Shown: positions 40,349 to 48,578 of the stretch, one piece after another
Layout of the letters: every line of letters starts with the position of its first letter
How positions within the stretch are numbered: position 1 is the first letter of the stretch
From: an uncultured Clostridia bacterium
GTDB taxonomy: Bacteria; Bacillota; Clostridia; Christensenellales; Borkfalkiaceae
DNA length: 64,000 nucleotides
Assembly (NCBI GenBank): GCA_904502225.1
Contig: CAJGDO010000002.1
Span: 14,116 to 78,115 of the forward strand
Reading direction: 5' to 3'
Made by a program: the position numbers and the translations under genes
Notes under the pieces: model-generated
What the model was told of the DNA's origin: nothing
Database searches by the model: none
What the model saw: the letters and a program-made list of their open reading frames with translations, nothing else

Positions 40349-40377
40349 TTGACAAAAACAGTCATAAAGTATATAAT
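40349..40377 (+). promoter_or_regulatory. Consensus promoter of the peptide/secreted-protein operon
   Basis: TTGACA (40349-40354), 17 bases and TATAAT (40372-40377) match both consensus hexamers. Confidence 0.88.
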
Positions 40378-40383
40378 TACTTT

Positions 40384-40561
40384 GTAAAGTTATAGTATGA
40401 ATGGAAAAGTGCCCTATTTTAAAGAAAAAGCACTGCCAATTATTACTATATTAGGAAAAACTTGTGCCTTAATATAAACATAATATATTATGGGGATATA
40501 CGGTGGGAAATAAGGCACGCAAATGTAAAAACAGTTGAATTAGTAAGGAGGACTTTTTTTA
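40384..40561 (+). promoter_or_regulatory. Long structured leader upstream of the peptide gene
   Basis: About 178 transcribed bases precede the first ATG. GTGCCTTA (40464-40471) and TAAGGCAC (40512-40519) are exact 8-bp arms, and an AGTGC/GCACT pair lies just before them. A strong AAGGAGG ribosome binding site ends the leader. No transcription terminator is obvious inside. The layout is compatible with a cis-regulatory RNA, but I do not recognise a known class. Confidence 0.45.
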
Positions 40562-40690
40562 ATGAAGAAAAAGTATGTAGAACCAACAGTTTTACTAGTA
40601 GACTATGTCGTTGAAGACGTAATGATGGCGTCTTTCAACTCAAACAACTCAATTCATTTCCCTACAGATAAGTGGGGCGGATTGATTTAA
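40562..40690 (+). CDS. 42-residue peptide, unknown function
   Basis: A strong AAGGAGG site precedes the ATG. The peptide begins MKKKYVEPTVLLVDYVVED, continues VMMASFNSNN and ends TDKWGGLI. The layout of a basic start, a Pro-Thr-Val hydrophobic stretch, an acidic ED, then small residues and a different C-terminal part, resembles short uncharacterised peptides in anaerobes and the leader/core plan of some modified peptides. No modification enzyme, protease or exporter gene is nearby. It lies 31 bases upstream of the large secreted protein and shares its transcript. Confidence 0.75.
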   Translation: MKKKYVEPTVLLVDYVVEDVMMASFNSNNSIHFPTDKWGGLI

Positions 40691-40721
40691 GAGACTGTGA
40701 CAGGTAAAGGAGATTAGAGAA

Positions 40722-43691
40722 ATGAAATTTTTAACAAAAATCAAATCTATTTATTTGTTAGCAATCGTTGCGATTTTAAGTTTTTGTATGGTATTGTTCC
40801 CAGCATTGCCATCATTTGCAAACGCAACGGAAGGTGAAGAACCAGAATCTGGAGCAGAAGTTGTTCTTCCAGAAGAAGGTGGGGAAACAGAAGGCGAAGA
40901 ACCAGAAATCGTTGTCCCAGAAGAAACAGTTGAAATGGGCACTGGCGAAGTTAAGATTGTATTAGCAAGGTCAGTTGTTCAAAACTATACTGGGGAAGGT
41001 GCTTTTGCAGACAAGGCTAACCAATGGGCAATTATGTTCGGTGCTCATATCACAAAAGCAGAATATGATAACATTACCCAAAACGATACAGCACTTGTTA
41101 AGTTTGGTATGTTAATCGGGCCAACAAAACTTCTTGAAAGTGTTGAACATACCGATAAAGGTATCTATGCAGACCTTGTTGCAACGGGTTTTGAATCTTT
41201 TGCATACGTAGGTTCAAGCAAGAGTGATGGCCAAGACCTTGGCAAAATGTTTAACGAAGAAGGTGTTGCAGAATATTTGGGCGGTATCATTTATGACCAA
41301 ACCAAATTAGGCAATAATTCAATTGCTTTTTCTGCTTTAGAGTTGACTGCTATTCCATTCTATATGAATGCAAACAAGGCAAGTGAAGCAACCAATATCG
41401 TTGTTGATTATGACGTTGATAACGACGTTTTTGGTAGTGCAAAATCAGCAGTTCCAAGGAATGTTTTAGTTGAAAACTATATTCGTCAAGACGTTGGTAA
41501 TGAAACAGTACCTGGCGACGAAGTTGAAATTGATATTTCAACCATCCAAACTTTCGTAGCACAAGTAAACGCTTTAACTTATAAAAATGATGATGCATAT
41601 ATCTGCCGTTCAACCAACAGAGTTATGGTTGGTGAAACTGAACAATCAGAATTATCACCATTAGAAATGGCTACTGATGGCAACATCACAAGCACTGCAT
41701 TTGCAGGTAAGAGAATTGATGCAACAGGCATTGTTGATGGTGATGACTTGCTTGATGAAACAGTTGTTCAATCTTTACCAATGTATAAAGAAGGCGTATC
41801 TGGTCAAGGCTACTTTGTAATTTACGGTGCAGATTCAATCACCGTTTACGTTGCAAAAGTTGCAGAACGCGTAATTATGCGTTTCGCTGATACTTACACC
41901 GGAAACTTTTCAAAATTTGATGATAGCACTTATATGACTGAAGATGGGGAATTTAACTATACAAATGCTACTGCTATTGATGACACAAAAGACTATTTAG
42001 CACAAGCGGTGCTTGTTTTGACGACTAATAGAAAGACAATCAATAGACGTCAATATCAATCTATTTTCTCTTTTAAGACTAATACCCCTCAAAATATAGT
42101 TGCTGGTTCAGCATCCACAGGCTCTTTCTCATACCAAGATTCAAACGCTGCTATGCAGTTGCGTTTTGCAGATAGGGCGTATGATGGCTTATACGTTTTA
42201 GGGGCACACATTGATATGTATCCATTTACAAACACTAAAAACGTCACAACCGGAGACTACGAGTATGCGTTAGACCTTGGCAATGGTTTGCACGATGGTC
42301 AACCTGCTTATGAGACTGTTGACAAAGAAGGCGCACCTGCAAGAGCAAAGATTGGTAGAGTTGAGGCTGCTGCAGGCACTGGCTTTATTGGAACTTTTGA
42401 TGGCAGAGGCTTTTCTATGAATATGAGAAGTAAAGACACAAAGTCTTCTAGAATGCAAGGCGGTATTTTACCACCAGCGTTTGGTGCAACAATCAAAAAC
42501 GTTGCTTTCTTAAGTTTAGGCCATAGTTTTGCCAGAAGTGGTGGCACCTATTCAAGTGTTCTCTCTAATGGTGCAGGTATTACAACAGCGGCACGAAACA
42601 CAACGTTTGAAAATATTTATGCAGAAGTAAAAGATGCAAAAAATTATTCTGCTGACTATAACAAAGGCATCCTTATGGATATTCAAAACTGTGAATTAAA
42701 GAACTTTGTTGCAAACGTTAGCCTTGTTAACGAAACTGTTATGGGAGCAACGATTTCAACAACAAACGCAACAGGTCAAAATGGCACAGGTGTAGGTCAA
42801 GGCGTCACAACTGCAGGCGTATTCAATTTCAGAGCATTCACTGATGCTTATTATGATAAGACATTTGTTAAATCTGACGGAACAAAAGGTGCGGTCAGAT
42901 ATGCTACTGGCGAAGGTCAATGGATTTCACCATATTTTAGGGCTAATATTAGTTTAGATGAAATAAAAGAATATTTCCCAAATATGATTAACACTAACGG
43001 TGAGGCTACTTGGGATTTGTATAACTGGGCTTGGAATAGTAGCAATAAGGTAGCACCACTTGCAAGTGACTATAATGATATGCTAAACAAAGAACAAGCA
43101 AACGAATTCACCGGCACAACTGGTCAAAACGTTTATGCAGTCGGTTCGTCTCCGCTTTTCGTCGGTTATGATTACGGTGATGTTTTATATGTATTGAACG
43201 GCACAAGTTATTATGGTCAACAATTAACGGCAACAAATAGTGCAACCGTGTTTGTAAACAGTGACAAGTTGCCAAAGTTAACAGACGGCACAACGGCAGA
43301 AGTTGGTTGGAGGGTTGTTGAAAACACCACAACAAATGAAGAAACTGGTGAAGAAACAACAACACAAAGTTTAGTTGCTCCACAATCATATAAGATGAGT
43401 CAACTTGACGATGCAAGATTTGTTTTCGCTGAAGATACAGCTTATACTTTAGGTGAAATCATTTACAAAGGTAAATTATATCGTCACGGTGCAACAAGAA
43501 TGGCAAACTTACTTGGCGAATCAAGTGCAGCAGACACGTTAGAAGTTAGATTTATCACTCAAGATGGTTTCTATGACTGTGCAGATGCAACAGAAATGGC
43601 AACTTACTTGACAGAAGAAAACATTAAATTGTTCACTGATTCAGGTTTCTGGAACGTTGTTGACGGTGTTGTTTCTTGGAAAAATGCTTAA
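40722..43691 (+). CDS. Large secreted protein, unknown function, GLUG-like central region
   Basis: The 989-residue protein has a signal peptide (FLTKIKSIYLLAIVAILSF ... PALPSFANA, cleavage near residue 36). A Glu/Pro-rich linker (PESGAEVVLPEEGGE) follows. The rest is acidic, with few Cys. Around residues 485-640, phrases such as VLGAHIDMYPF, GFIGTFDGRGFSMNM and TIKNVAFLSLGHSF resemble the GLUG-motif beta-helix pattern of surface proteins. No sortase motif, lipobox or C-terminal anchor is seen, so it may be released. AAAGGAG precedes the ATG. It follows the 42-residue peptide gene and ends at a terminator. Confidence 0.7.
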   Translation: MKFLTKIKSIYLLAIVAILSFCMVLFPALPSFANATEGEEPESGAEVVLPEEGGETEGEEPEIVVPEETVEMGTGEVKIVLARSVVQNYTGEGAFADKANQWAIMFGAHITKAEYDNITQNDTALVKFGMLIGPTKLLESVEHTDKGIYADLVATGFESFAYVGSSKSDGQDLGKMFNEEGVAEYLGGIIYDQTKLGNNSIAFSALELTAIPFYMNANKASEATNIVVDYDVDNDVFGSAKSAVPRNVLVENYIRQDVGNETVPGDEVEIDISTIQTFVAQVNALTYKNDDAYICRSTNRVMVGETEQSELSPLEMATDGNITSTAFAGKRIDATGIVDGDDLLDETVVQSLPMYKEGVSGQGYFVIYGADSITVYVAKVAERVIMRFADTYTGNFSKFDDSTYMTEDGEFNYTNATAIDDTKDYLAQAVLVLTTNRKTINRRQYQSIFSFKTNTPQNIVAGSASTGSFSYQDSNAAMQLRFADRAYDGLYVLGAHIDMYPFTNTKNVTTGDYEYALDLGNGLHDGQPAYETVDKEGAPARAKIGRVEAAAGTGFIGTFDGRGFSMNMRSKDTKSSRMQGGILPPAFGATIKNVAFLSLGHSFARSGGTYSSVLSNGAGITTAARNTTFENIYAEVKDAKNYSADYNKGILMDIQNCELKNFVANVSLVNETVMGATISTTNATGQNGTGVGQGVTTAGVFNFRAFTDAYYDKTFVKSDGTKGAVRYATGEGQWISPYFRANISLDEIKEYFPNMINTNGEATWDLYNWAWNSSNKVAPLASDYNDMLNKEQANEFTGTTGQNVYAVGSSPLFVGYDYGDVLYVLNGTSYYGQQLTATNSATVFVNSDKLPKLTDGTTAEVGWRVVENTTTNEETGEETTTQSLVAPQSYKMSQLDDARFVFAEDTAYTLGEIIYKGKLYRHGATRMANLLGESSAADTLEVRFITQDGFYDCADATEMATYLTEENIKLFTDSGFWNVVDGVVSWKNA

Positions 43692-43728
43692 TAGCAAAAT
43701 TTAGAGAAATCTAAAATTTAACAAAAAC

Positions 43729-43762
43729 AAAAAAGCGATAGAAAATTCTATCGCTTTTGTTT
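43729..43762. terminator. Bidirectional terminator
   Basis: AAAAGCGATAGA and TCTATCGCTTTT form a 12-bp stem between the converging secreted-protein and coaE genes. Confidence 0.85.
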
Positions 43763-43811
43763 TTTATATTAAACAAAAAAGAAAAGATTTTTTATCTTTT
43801 CTTTTTGCTTT

Positions 43812-44399
43812 TTATTTATTTAAATCGCTTACCAATCTTAAAACTTTGTTCTTTAAATCTTCTGTGTTTTTATCGTTAATAACAACTAAATATTTTGATA
43901 AATCAATTTTATCGTAATCAACTTGAAAAGCCATTCTTTTTTCAACTTGTTCTTTTGTTAAATTTGAGCGTGTTTTAACGCTTTCAATTCTTTCGTTTTT
44001 ATCCCTTAAAACAACAATCGCATTGTCAAAGTGGTCGGCAAACCCACACTCAAAAAGCAGTGGCACTTCCACAAAAACCAACCCGTCTTTGCTTTTTGTT
44101 TTTCTTAAAATTTGTTCTAAAACAAGTGGGGTTATGGCTTTTGTCAATCCTTCATTGTTTTCCTTATCTTTAAATGCAAGTTCAGAAAGAGTTTTATAGT
44201 CTATCCTTAACCTTGTTTCACCTTTAACGGCGTTTGGGAAAAGGTCTTTTAAAATGCGTTTGATTTTTGGTTTTTTATAAAGGTCCTTAACGATTTTATC
44301 GCTTGAAAGGGTATGGTGCCCTGCTTTTTCAAGCGTTTCTAAAACCAAACTTTTTCCACTGCCTATTCCACCCGTAATCGCTATAAGTTTTTTTGGCAT
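43812..44399 (-). CDS. coaE: Dephospho-CoA kinase
   Basis: The 195-residue P-loop kinase performs the last step of CoA synthesis. It has LIAITGGIGSGKSLVLETLE at the N-terminus, LSSDKIVKDLY with the catalytic region, and FVEVPLLFECGF. Its ATG lies one base after the polA stop (TAA-A-ATG) without its own ribosome binding site, so it is probably coupled to polA. The polA-coaE order is common in Gram-positive bacteria. Confidence 0.94.
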   Translation of the reverse strand: MPKKLIAITGGIGSGKSLVLETLEKAGHHTLSSDKIVKDLYKKPKIKRILKDLFPNAVKGETRLRIDYKTLSELAFKDKENNEGLTKAITPLVLEQILRKTKSKDGLVFVEVPLLFECGFADHFDNAIVVLRDKNERIESVKTRSNLTKEQVEKRMAFQVDYDKIDLSKYLVVINDKNTEDLKNKVLRLVSDLNK

Positions 44400-44400
44400 T

Positions 44401-46977
44401 TTATTTTGCGTCAAACCACGTTTCGCCCGAGCCTAACTCAACCGTCAAGCGAACTGCAAGTTTTACCGCACCCTCCATTTCTTCAACAAGTATTTTTTCA
44501 ACTTGTTCTTTTTCGCTCTTAAAAGCGTCTATAATAAGTTCATCGTGCACTTGCAAGATTAGTTCAGATTTAAGGTTCTCTTTCTTCAATCTGTTATTAA
44601 CTTTAATCATTGCAATCTTTATTATGTCGGCACTGCTACCTTGCAATGGCATATTCATTGCAACACGCTCGCCAAACTGCCTTGTCATATAATTGCTTGA
44701 AAGCAATTCTCTTATATATCTTTTTCTATTAAGAAGTGTTTTAGCATAGCCGTTTGCCTTTGCAAATTCCACGTTGTTTGTCATATATTCTTTAACTTCT
44801 GGATATTCGTTAAAGTATGCAGAAATAAACTCTCTCGCCTCGTAGTTAGATATATTCAAAGTCTTTGCAAGCCCAAACTCGCTCATACCGTAAATTATCC
44901 CAAAATTCACAGCCTTTGCCCTGCTCCTATAATATGGTGTCATTTCTTCTTGGGTTTTCTTAAACACTTTCATTGCCGTTGCTGTGTGAATATCTTTTCC
45001 GCCATTAAAAGCGTCAATCAAACTTTGGCACTTTGAAAAGCACGCCAAAAGCCTTAACTCTATTTGCGAGTAATCGGCACTAACAAGCACTCTTTCCTTG
45101 TCCTTTGCAACAAAAAACTTTCTTATTTCCTTGCCTTCTTCTTCTCGAACAGGGATATTTTGCAAGTTTGGCTCTTTGCTCGATAATCGCCCTGTCGCAG
45201 TCAAGGTTTGGTTGAAAGTGGTGTGGATAAGTCCGGTTTTTTTGTCGATTAACGGCTTAAAACCCTCAATATATGTCGAACTGATTTTTTGTAATTGTCT
45301 ATGCTTTAAAATAAGTGGCACGATAGGGTGGGCATCTTCAAGCCCTTCTAACACGTCGGCAGAGGTTGAATACCCAGTCTTTGTCTTTTTGCCCTTGCCA
45401 ATCTTAAGTTTTTCAAACAACAATTCGCCCAACTGTTTTGGCGAATTGGCGTTTAGCGTTGGTTCGTCCGCAAGCGTTCTAATCTGCTCTTCTATCTTTT
45501 CTATTTCCGCTCTATACTTGTTCCCAGCCGTCAAAAGTGCGTCGTAGTCAACCTTAAAGCCGTTGTCTTCCATTTCTTTTAGCACGTCCGATAAAGGCAA
45601 TTCAACGTCATAGTATAGTGATGTTAGCCCTTCTTCTTTAAGTTTTGCCTTTAATTTTTTGTAAAGTTCAAAAAGAGAAAAGGCTGGCGTTTTGTCGCTT
45701 AAACCATACTCAATCAAAACGTCATCTAAACTTTCGTCCTTGCCCGAAAAGTCGGCAAGGTATTTTATTATCGCCACGTCCTCGCACTCGGCACTGATTT
45801 CTATACCAACGTTATTCTTAACGTAATGCTTAAGGGCTTTTTTGTTATATGCGATTATTGTGCTTTCGCCCTTGAAGATAGGGGAAAGGCGTTCTAAAAC
45901 TTGGCTTTCCGAAAACCCGTCATCAAGTAGCGTTTGCATAATTTTTATAACGTACTCGGTTTGGCCGTCGCTTAAATTTATGCTGTCTTTATTTATCACT
46001 ATCGAAACTTGCTTTGCTAAAAGTGGCAAGTCTTTTTCTATATCGCTAACGTTGACAACTTGTTTAACAGCGTTTACCGTTTTGCTTTCTTCTAAACCTT
46101 GTTCGTCTTGGCTTTGCTCGCTTTGGCTAAACCACTCTTGCTTGTTATAAAGCGACTTAAACTCTAACTCAACAAACCTTTTTCTTACCTTGTCTGAAAA
46201 TGGAAGGGTAAAGGTCATTTTGCTTAAATCTGTGTCCACCCCGCAGTTCACGTCAATGGTGGCAAGAGTCTTTGATAAAAACGCACTGTCTTTGCCAGCA
46301 ACTATCTTTTCTTGCAATTTGCCCTTTAACTCATCAGTATGCTCGTATAGATTTTCTATTGTTTGGTATTCTTTTAAAAGTGTTTTTGCCGTCTTTTCGC
46401 CAACCCCGCTAACGCCAGGGATATTGTCCGAATTGTCGCCCATAAGTGCTTTTAAATCGGTAATTTGGCTTGGCACAAGTTCGGTCTTTTCAAAAAAGTT
46501 GTCTTTATCATAAACCTCAACGTCAGAAATTCCACGCACGGTAAAATGCACTTCGGTCTGCTCGTCAACAAGTTGGAAAGAATCCTTATCGCCCGTGATT
46601 ATAATTGTCTTAACGTCGGTCGCTTTGGCTATCGTGCCGATTATGTCGTCCGCCTCGCTCCCTTCAAGTTCAAAAGTCTTTATCCCCATTGTTTTAAGCA
46701 CTTCTTTAAGTAGTGGGATTTGTGGGCGGAGTTCTTCTGGCATCGGTTTTCTTGTGCCTTTATACTCGGTGTATAATTTGTGCCTAAACGTCGGTGCTTT
46801 TAGGTCAAACGCCACCCCAACGTACGTCGGTTTTTCGCTCGCAAGCATTTTGAAAAACATATTCATAAACCCGTAAACGGCATTAGTGTTTTCGCCCGAC
46901 TTGGTCGTCAAAACAGGCATTGCATAAAATGCTCTGTTGATTAAACTGTTTCCGTCTATCAATACTAATTTTTCCAT
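44401..46977 (-). CDS. polA: DNA polymerase I
   Basis: The 858-residue enzyme has an N-terminal 5'-3' exonuclease domain (LVLIDGNSLINRAFYA, TIITGDKDSFQLV, GVSGVGEKTAKTLL), a middle 3'-5' exonuclease-like domain that looks degenerate, and a polymerase domain with VSADYSQIELRLLA, NFGIIYGMSEFGLAKTL and LQVHDELIIDA. Length is normal for family A enzymes lacking proofreading, as in Bacillus. It fills gaps in repair and Okazaki-fragment maturation. coaE follows directly. Confidence 0.96.
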   Translation of the reverse strand: MEKLVLIDGNSLINRAFYAMPVLTTKSGENTNAVYGFMNMFFKMLASEKPTYVGVAFDLKAPTFRHKLYTEYKGTRKPMPEELRPQIPLLKEVLKTMGIKTFELEGSEADDIIGTIAKATDVKTIIITGDKDSFQLVDEQTEVHFTVRGISDVEVYDKDNFFEKTELVPSQITDLKALMGDNSDNIPGVSGVGEKTAKTLLKEYQTIENLYEHTDELKGKLQEKIVAGKDSAFLSKTLATIDVNCGVDTDLSKMTFTLPFSDKVRKRFVELEFKSLYNKQEWFSQSEQSQDEQGLEESKTVNAVKQVVNVSDIEKDLPLLAKQVSIVINKDSINLSDGQTEYVIKIMQTLLDDGFSESQVLERLSPIFKGESTIIAYNKKALKHYVKNNVGIEISAECEDVAIIKYLADFSGKDESLDDVLIEYGLSDKTPAFSLFELYKKLKAKLKEEGLTSLYYDVELPLSDVLKEMEDNGFKVDYDALLTAGNKYRAEIEKIEEQIRTLADEPTLNANSPKQLGELLFEKLKIGKGKKTKTGYSTSADVLEGLEDAHPIVPLILKHRQLQKISSTYIEGFKPLIDKKTGLIHTTFNQTLTATGRLSSKEPNLQNIPVREEEGKEIRKFFVAKDKERVLVSADYSQIELRLLACFSKCQSLIDAFNGGKDIHTATAMKVFKKTQEEMTPYYRSRAKAVNFGIIYGMSEFGLAKTLNISNYEAREFISAYFNEYPEVKEYMTNNVEFAKANGYAKTLLNRKRYIRELLSSNYMTRQFGERVAMNMPLQGSSADIIKIAMIKVNNRLKKENLKSELILQVHDELIIDAFKSEKEQVEKILVEEMEGAVKLAVRLTVELGSGETWFDAK

Positions 46978-47123
46978 AATTTTTCCCTTAAATGCTTGCT
47001 AAAATTCTTTTTTTGTGATATTATCATATAGCAAGTTAGATTTGCTTTTTATTTTTATTATTGTTATTCCTAATAATTTTAACAAAAATACAGCAATTTT
47101 GCAACTCTTAACACAATATTTTT

Positions 47124-47210
47124 GCCGCTGTGGTGAAATTGGCAGACGCGCTGGACTCAAAATCCAGTGGTAGCGATACCGTGCCGGTTCAAGTCCGGCC
47201 AGCGGCACCA
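47124..47210 (+). tRNA. tRNA-Leu (anticodon CAA)
   Basis: The 87-base sequence folds as a class II tRNA. The acceptor arms are GCCGCTG and CAGCGGC, followed by A and an encoded CCA. The anticodon stem CTGGA/TCCAG has loop CTCAAAA, giving anticodon CAA, which reads UUG. A long variable arm lies at 47168-47182 or so. The gene lies 205 bases upstream of a tyrosine recombinase gene, the usual target arrangement for integrated elements. Confidence 0.95.
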
Positions 47211-47219
47211 AAACAGTAT

Positions 47220-47270
47220 AATCCGAACCAAATACTTGTAACAAGTGAATGGTTCGGATTTGCTTTTACT
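47220..47270 (+). terminator. Terminator of tRNA-Leu; right arm is a candidate attachment site
   Basis: AATCCGAACCA (47220-47230) pairs with TGGTTCGGATT (47250-47260), with an inner CTTGT/ACAAG, followed by TGCTTTT. The right-arm segment GGTTCGGATTTG (47251-47262) recurs exactly at 53376-53387, beyond the presumed island. Confidence 0.75.
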
Positions 47271-47352
47271 CTTTAATCATTATAACGGTAGGAATTTACG
47301 TTCTTATTGTTTTTTATTTAGTCATAAATTATTGATTTTCATAAAAAAGCAT

Positions 47353-47387
47353 AGCACACTATACTTCGCAAAGCGAAGAAGTGTGCT
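47353..47387 (+). repeat. Dispersed hairpin/terminator family, copy 1
   Basis: AGCACAC (47353-47359) pairs with GTGTGCT (47381-47387) around the inner CTTCGC/GCGAAG stem, and a T-run follows. Copy 2 is at 53655-53693 and copy 3 at 55692-55730. Copies 1 and 2 share 16 exact bases, CACTATACTTCGCAAA. Confidence 0.75.
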
Positions 47388-47415
47388 TTTAATTATTTAA
47401 AAAGGAGATGTTATT

Positions 47416-48327
47416 ATGAAATATAAAAATTGGTTAAACGAGTGGCTTGCTTTGTACGTCAAGCCCACTACGAAAATAAGAACGTACAAAAAATATCAAA
47501 GACAAATAGAACTACATATACTCCCCGCGCTTGGCGAGTTTGAGCTACACGAGTTAATGGCAACCGTTTTGCAACGTTTCACTGTTGATTTATCCGAAAA
47601 AGGTTTATCCGCAAATACCGTGAACTGCATTATATCCGTGCTAAAATCTTCTTTGCGCCGAGCAGTTTTACTTGGTGTAACGGACACAGAGTTTACGATG
47701 GCTATCGTGCGCCCTAAACAGCGTGAAAAGCAAGTTGATTGCTTTTCTAAAGAAGAACAGCGCAAAATTGAGCAATATATCTTTGAAAAGAAGAAAAACA
47801 AAATGTTCGGCGTGGTGCTTTGTCTTTATACGGGCTTGCGTATTGGAGAATTGCTATCCCTTACTTGGGATGACGTGGACTTACAAAAAGGAATTATAAC
47901 CGTTTCTAAATCTTGCCACGACTCTTGGGAAAACGGCGAATACGTTAAGATTACAGATACCCCGAAAACGGATTGCTCCGAGCGTATTATTCCTATTCCA
48001 AAGCAACTGCTTATAAGGTTAAGAGAACACAAGAAAGCGTCAAGCGGAAACTACGTTATTTTTGGTGAACGCATACACGGTGCACAGATTCGCTCCTATC
48101 AAAAGAGTTTTGAATTACTTTTGAAAAGACTAAAATTGCCACATAAAGGTTTTCACTCTCTTCGTCACACGTTTGCAACAAGGGCTTTAGAGTGCGGTAT
48201 GGATATTAAAACGCTATCTGAAATTTTAGGGCATAAAAATCCTATGGTTACCTTAAATCGATACGCCCACTCTTTACTCGAACATAAGACGGAAATGATG
48301 AATAGGCTTGGAAAACTCCTATTATAA
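47416..48327 (+). CDS. Tyrosine recombinase (phage-type integrase)
   Basis: The 303-residue protein has an N-terminal SAM-like core-binding domain (residues about 1-100) and a catalytic domain. The catalytic residues are Arg in YTGLRIGELLSLTWDDVD near residue 140, the HxxR box in GFHSLRHTFATRALECGMD near 245, the LGHKNPMVTLNRY segment and the nucleophile Tyr near 283. AAAGGAG precedes the ATG. It lies next to tRNA-Leu and in front of the MBG-repeat lipoprotein, and uses more GCG, CCC and CGC codons than the host genes. This suggests a transferred element. No excisionase or replication gene is visible. Confidence 0.93.
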   Translation: MKYKNWLNEWLALYVKPTTKIRTYKKYQRQIELHILPALGEFELHELMATVLQRFTVDLSEKGLSANTVNCIISVLKSSLRRAVLLGVTDTEFTMAIVRPKQREKQVDCFSKEEQRKIEQYIFEKKKNKMFGVVLCLYTGLRIGELLSLTWDDVDLQKGIITVSKSCHDSWENGEYVKITDTPKTDCSERIIPIPKQLLIRLREHKKASSGNYVIFGERIHGAQIRSYQKSFELLLKRLKLPHKGFHSLRHTFATRALECGMDIKTLSEILGHKNPMVTLNRYAHSLLEHKTEMMNRLGKLLL

Positions 48328-48344
48328 ACGCGCTAAAAGCACAA

Positions 48345-48374
48345 GAAAACGGCGAGATAGCCTCTCGCCGTTTT
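48345..48374 (+). terminator. Rho-independent terminator of the integrase gene
   Basis: GAAAACGGCGAGA and TCTCGCCGTTTTC form a 13-bp stem with loop TAGCC. The rest of the gap to 48578 is AT-rich with a weak repeat of ATCTATG; no gene is visible. Confidence 0.85.
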
Positions 48375-48578
48375 CTACATAGAATATTCTAATCTATGTA
48401 ATTATTTTAAATCTTCTTAACGAAAAAGTCAACTATATTTATATTTGGAAGCAAAAATTGATAGCAAAAATTACTTTTGATAAAAATTCTATGAATTTTT
48501 TATATAAATTCTACGCGGATTAGAATAATCTATGCCAAAAATAAAAAAGAAAAATTCATTTATCATTGGAGGATTTCT

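Noticed and set aside
40384..40561. Cyclic-di-GMP riboswitch in the leader
   Set aside because: GGCACGCAAATG is reminiscent of the motif, but the conserved core and receptor loops are not present.
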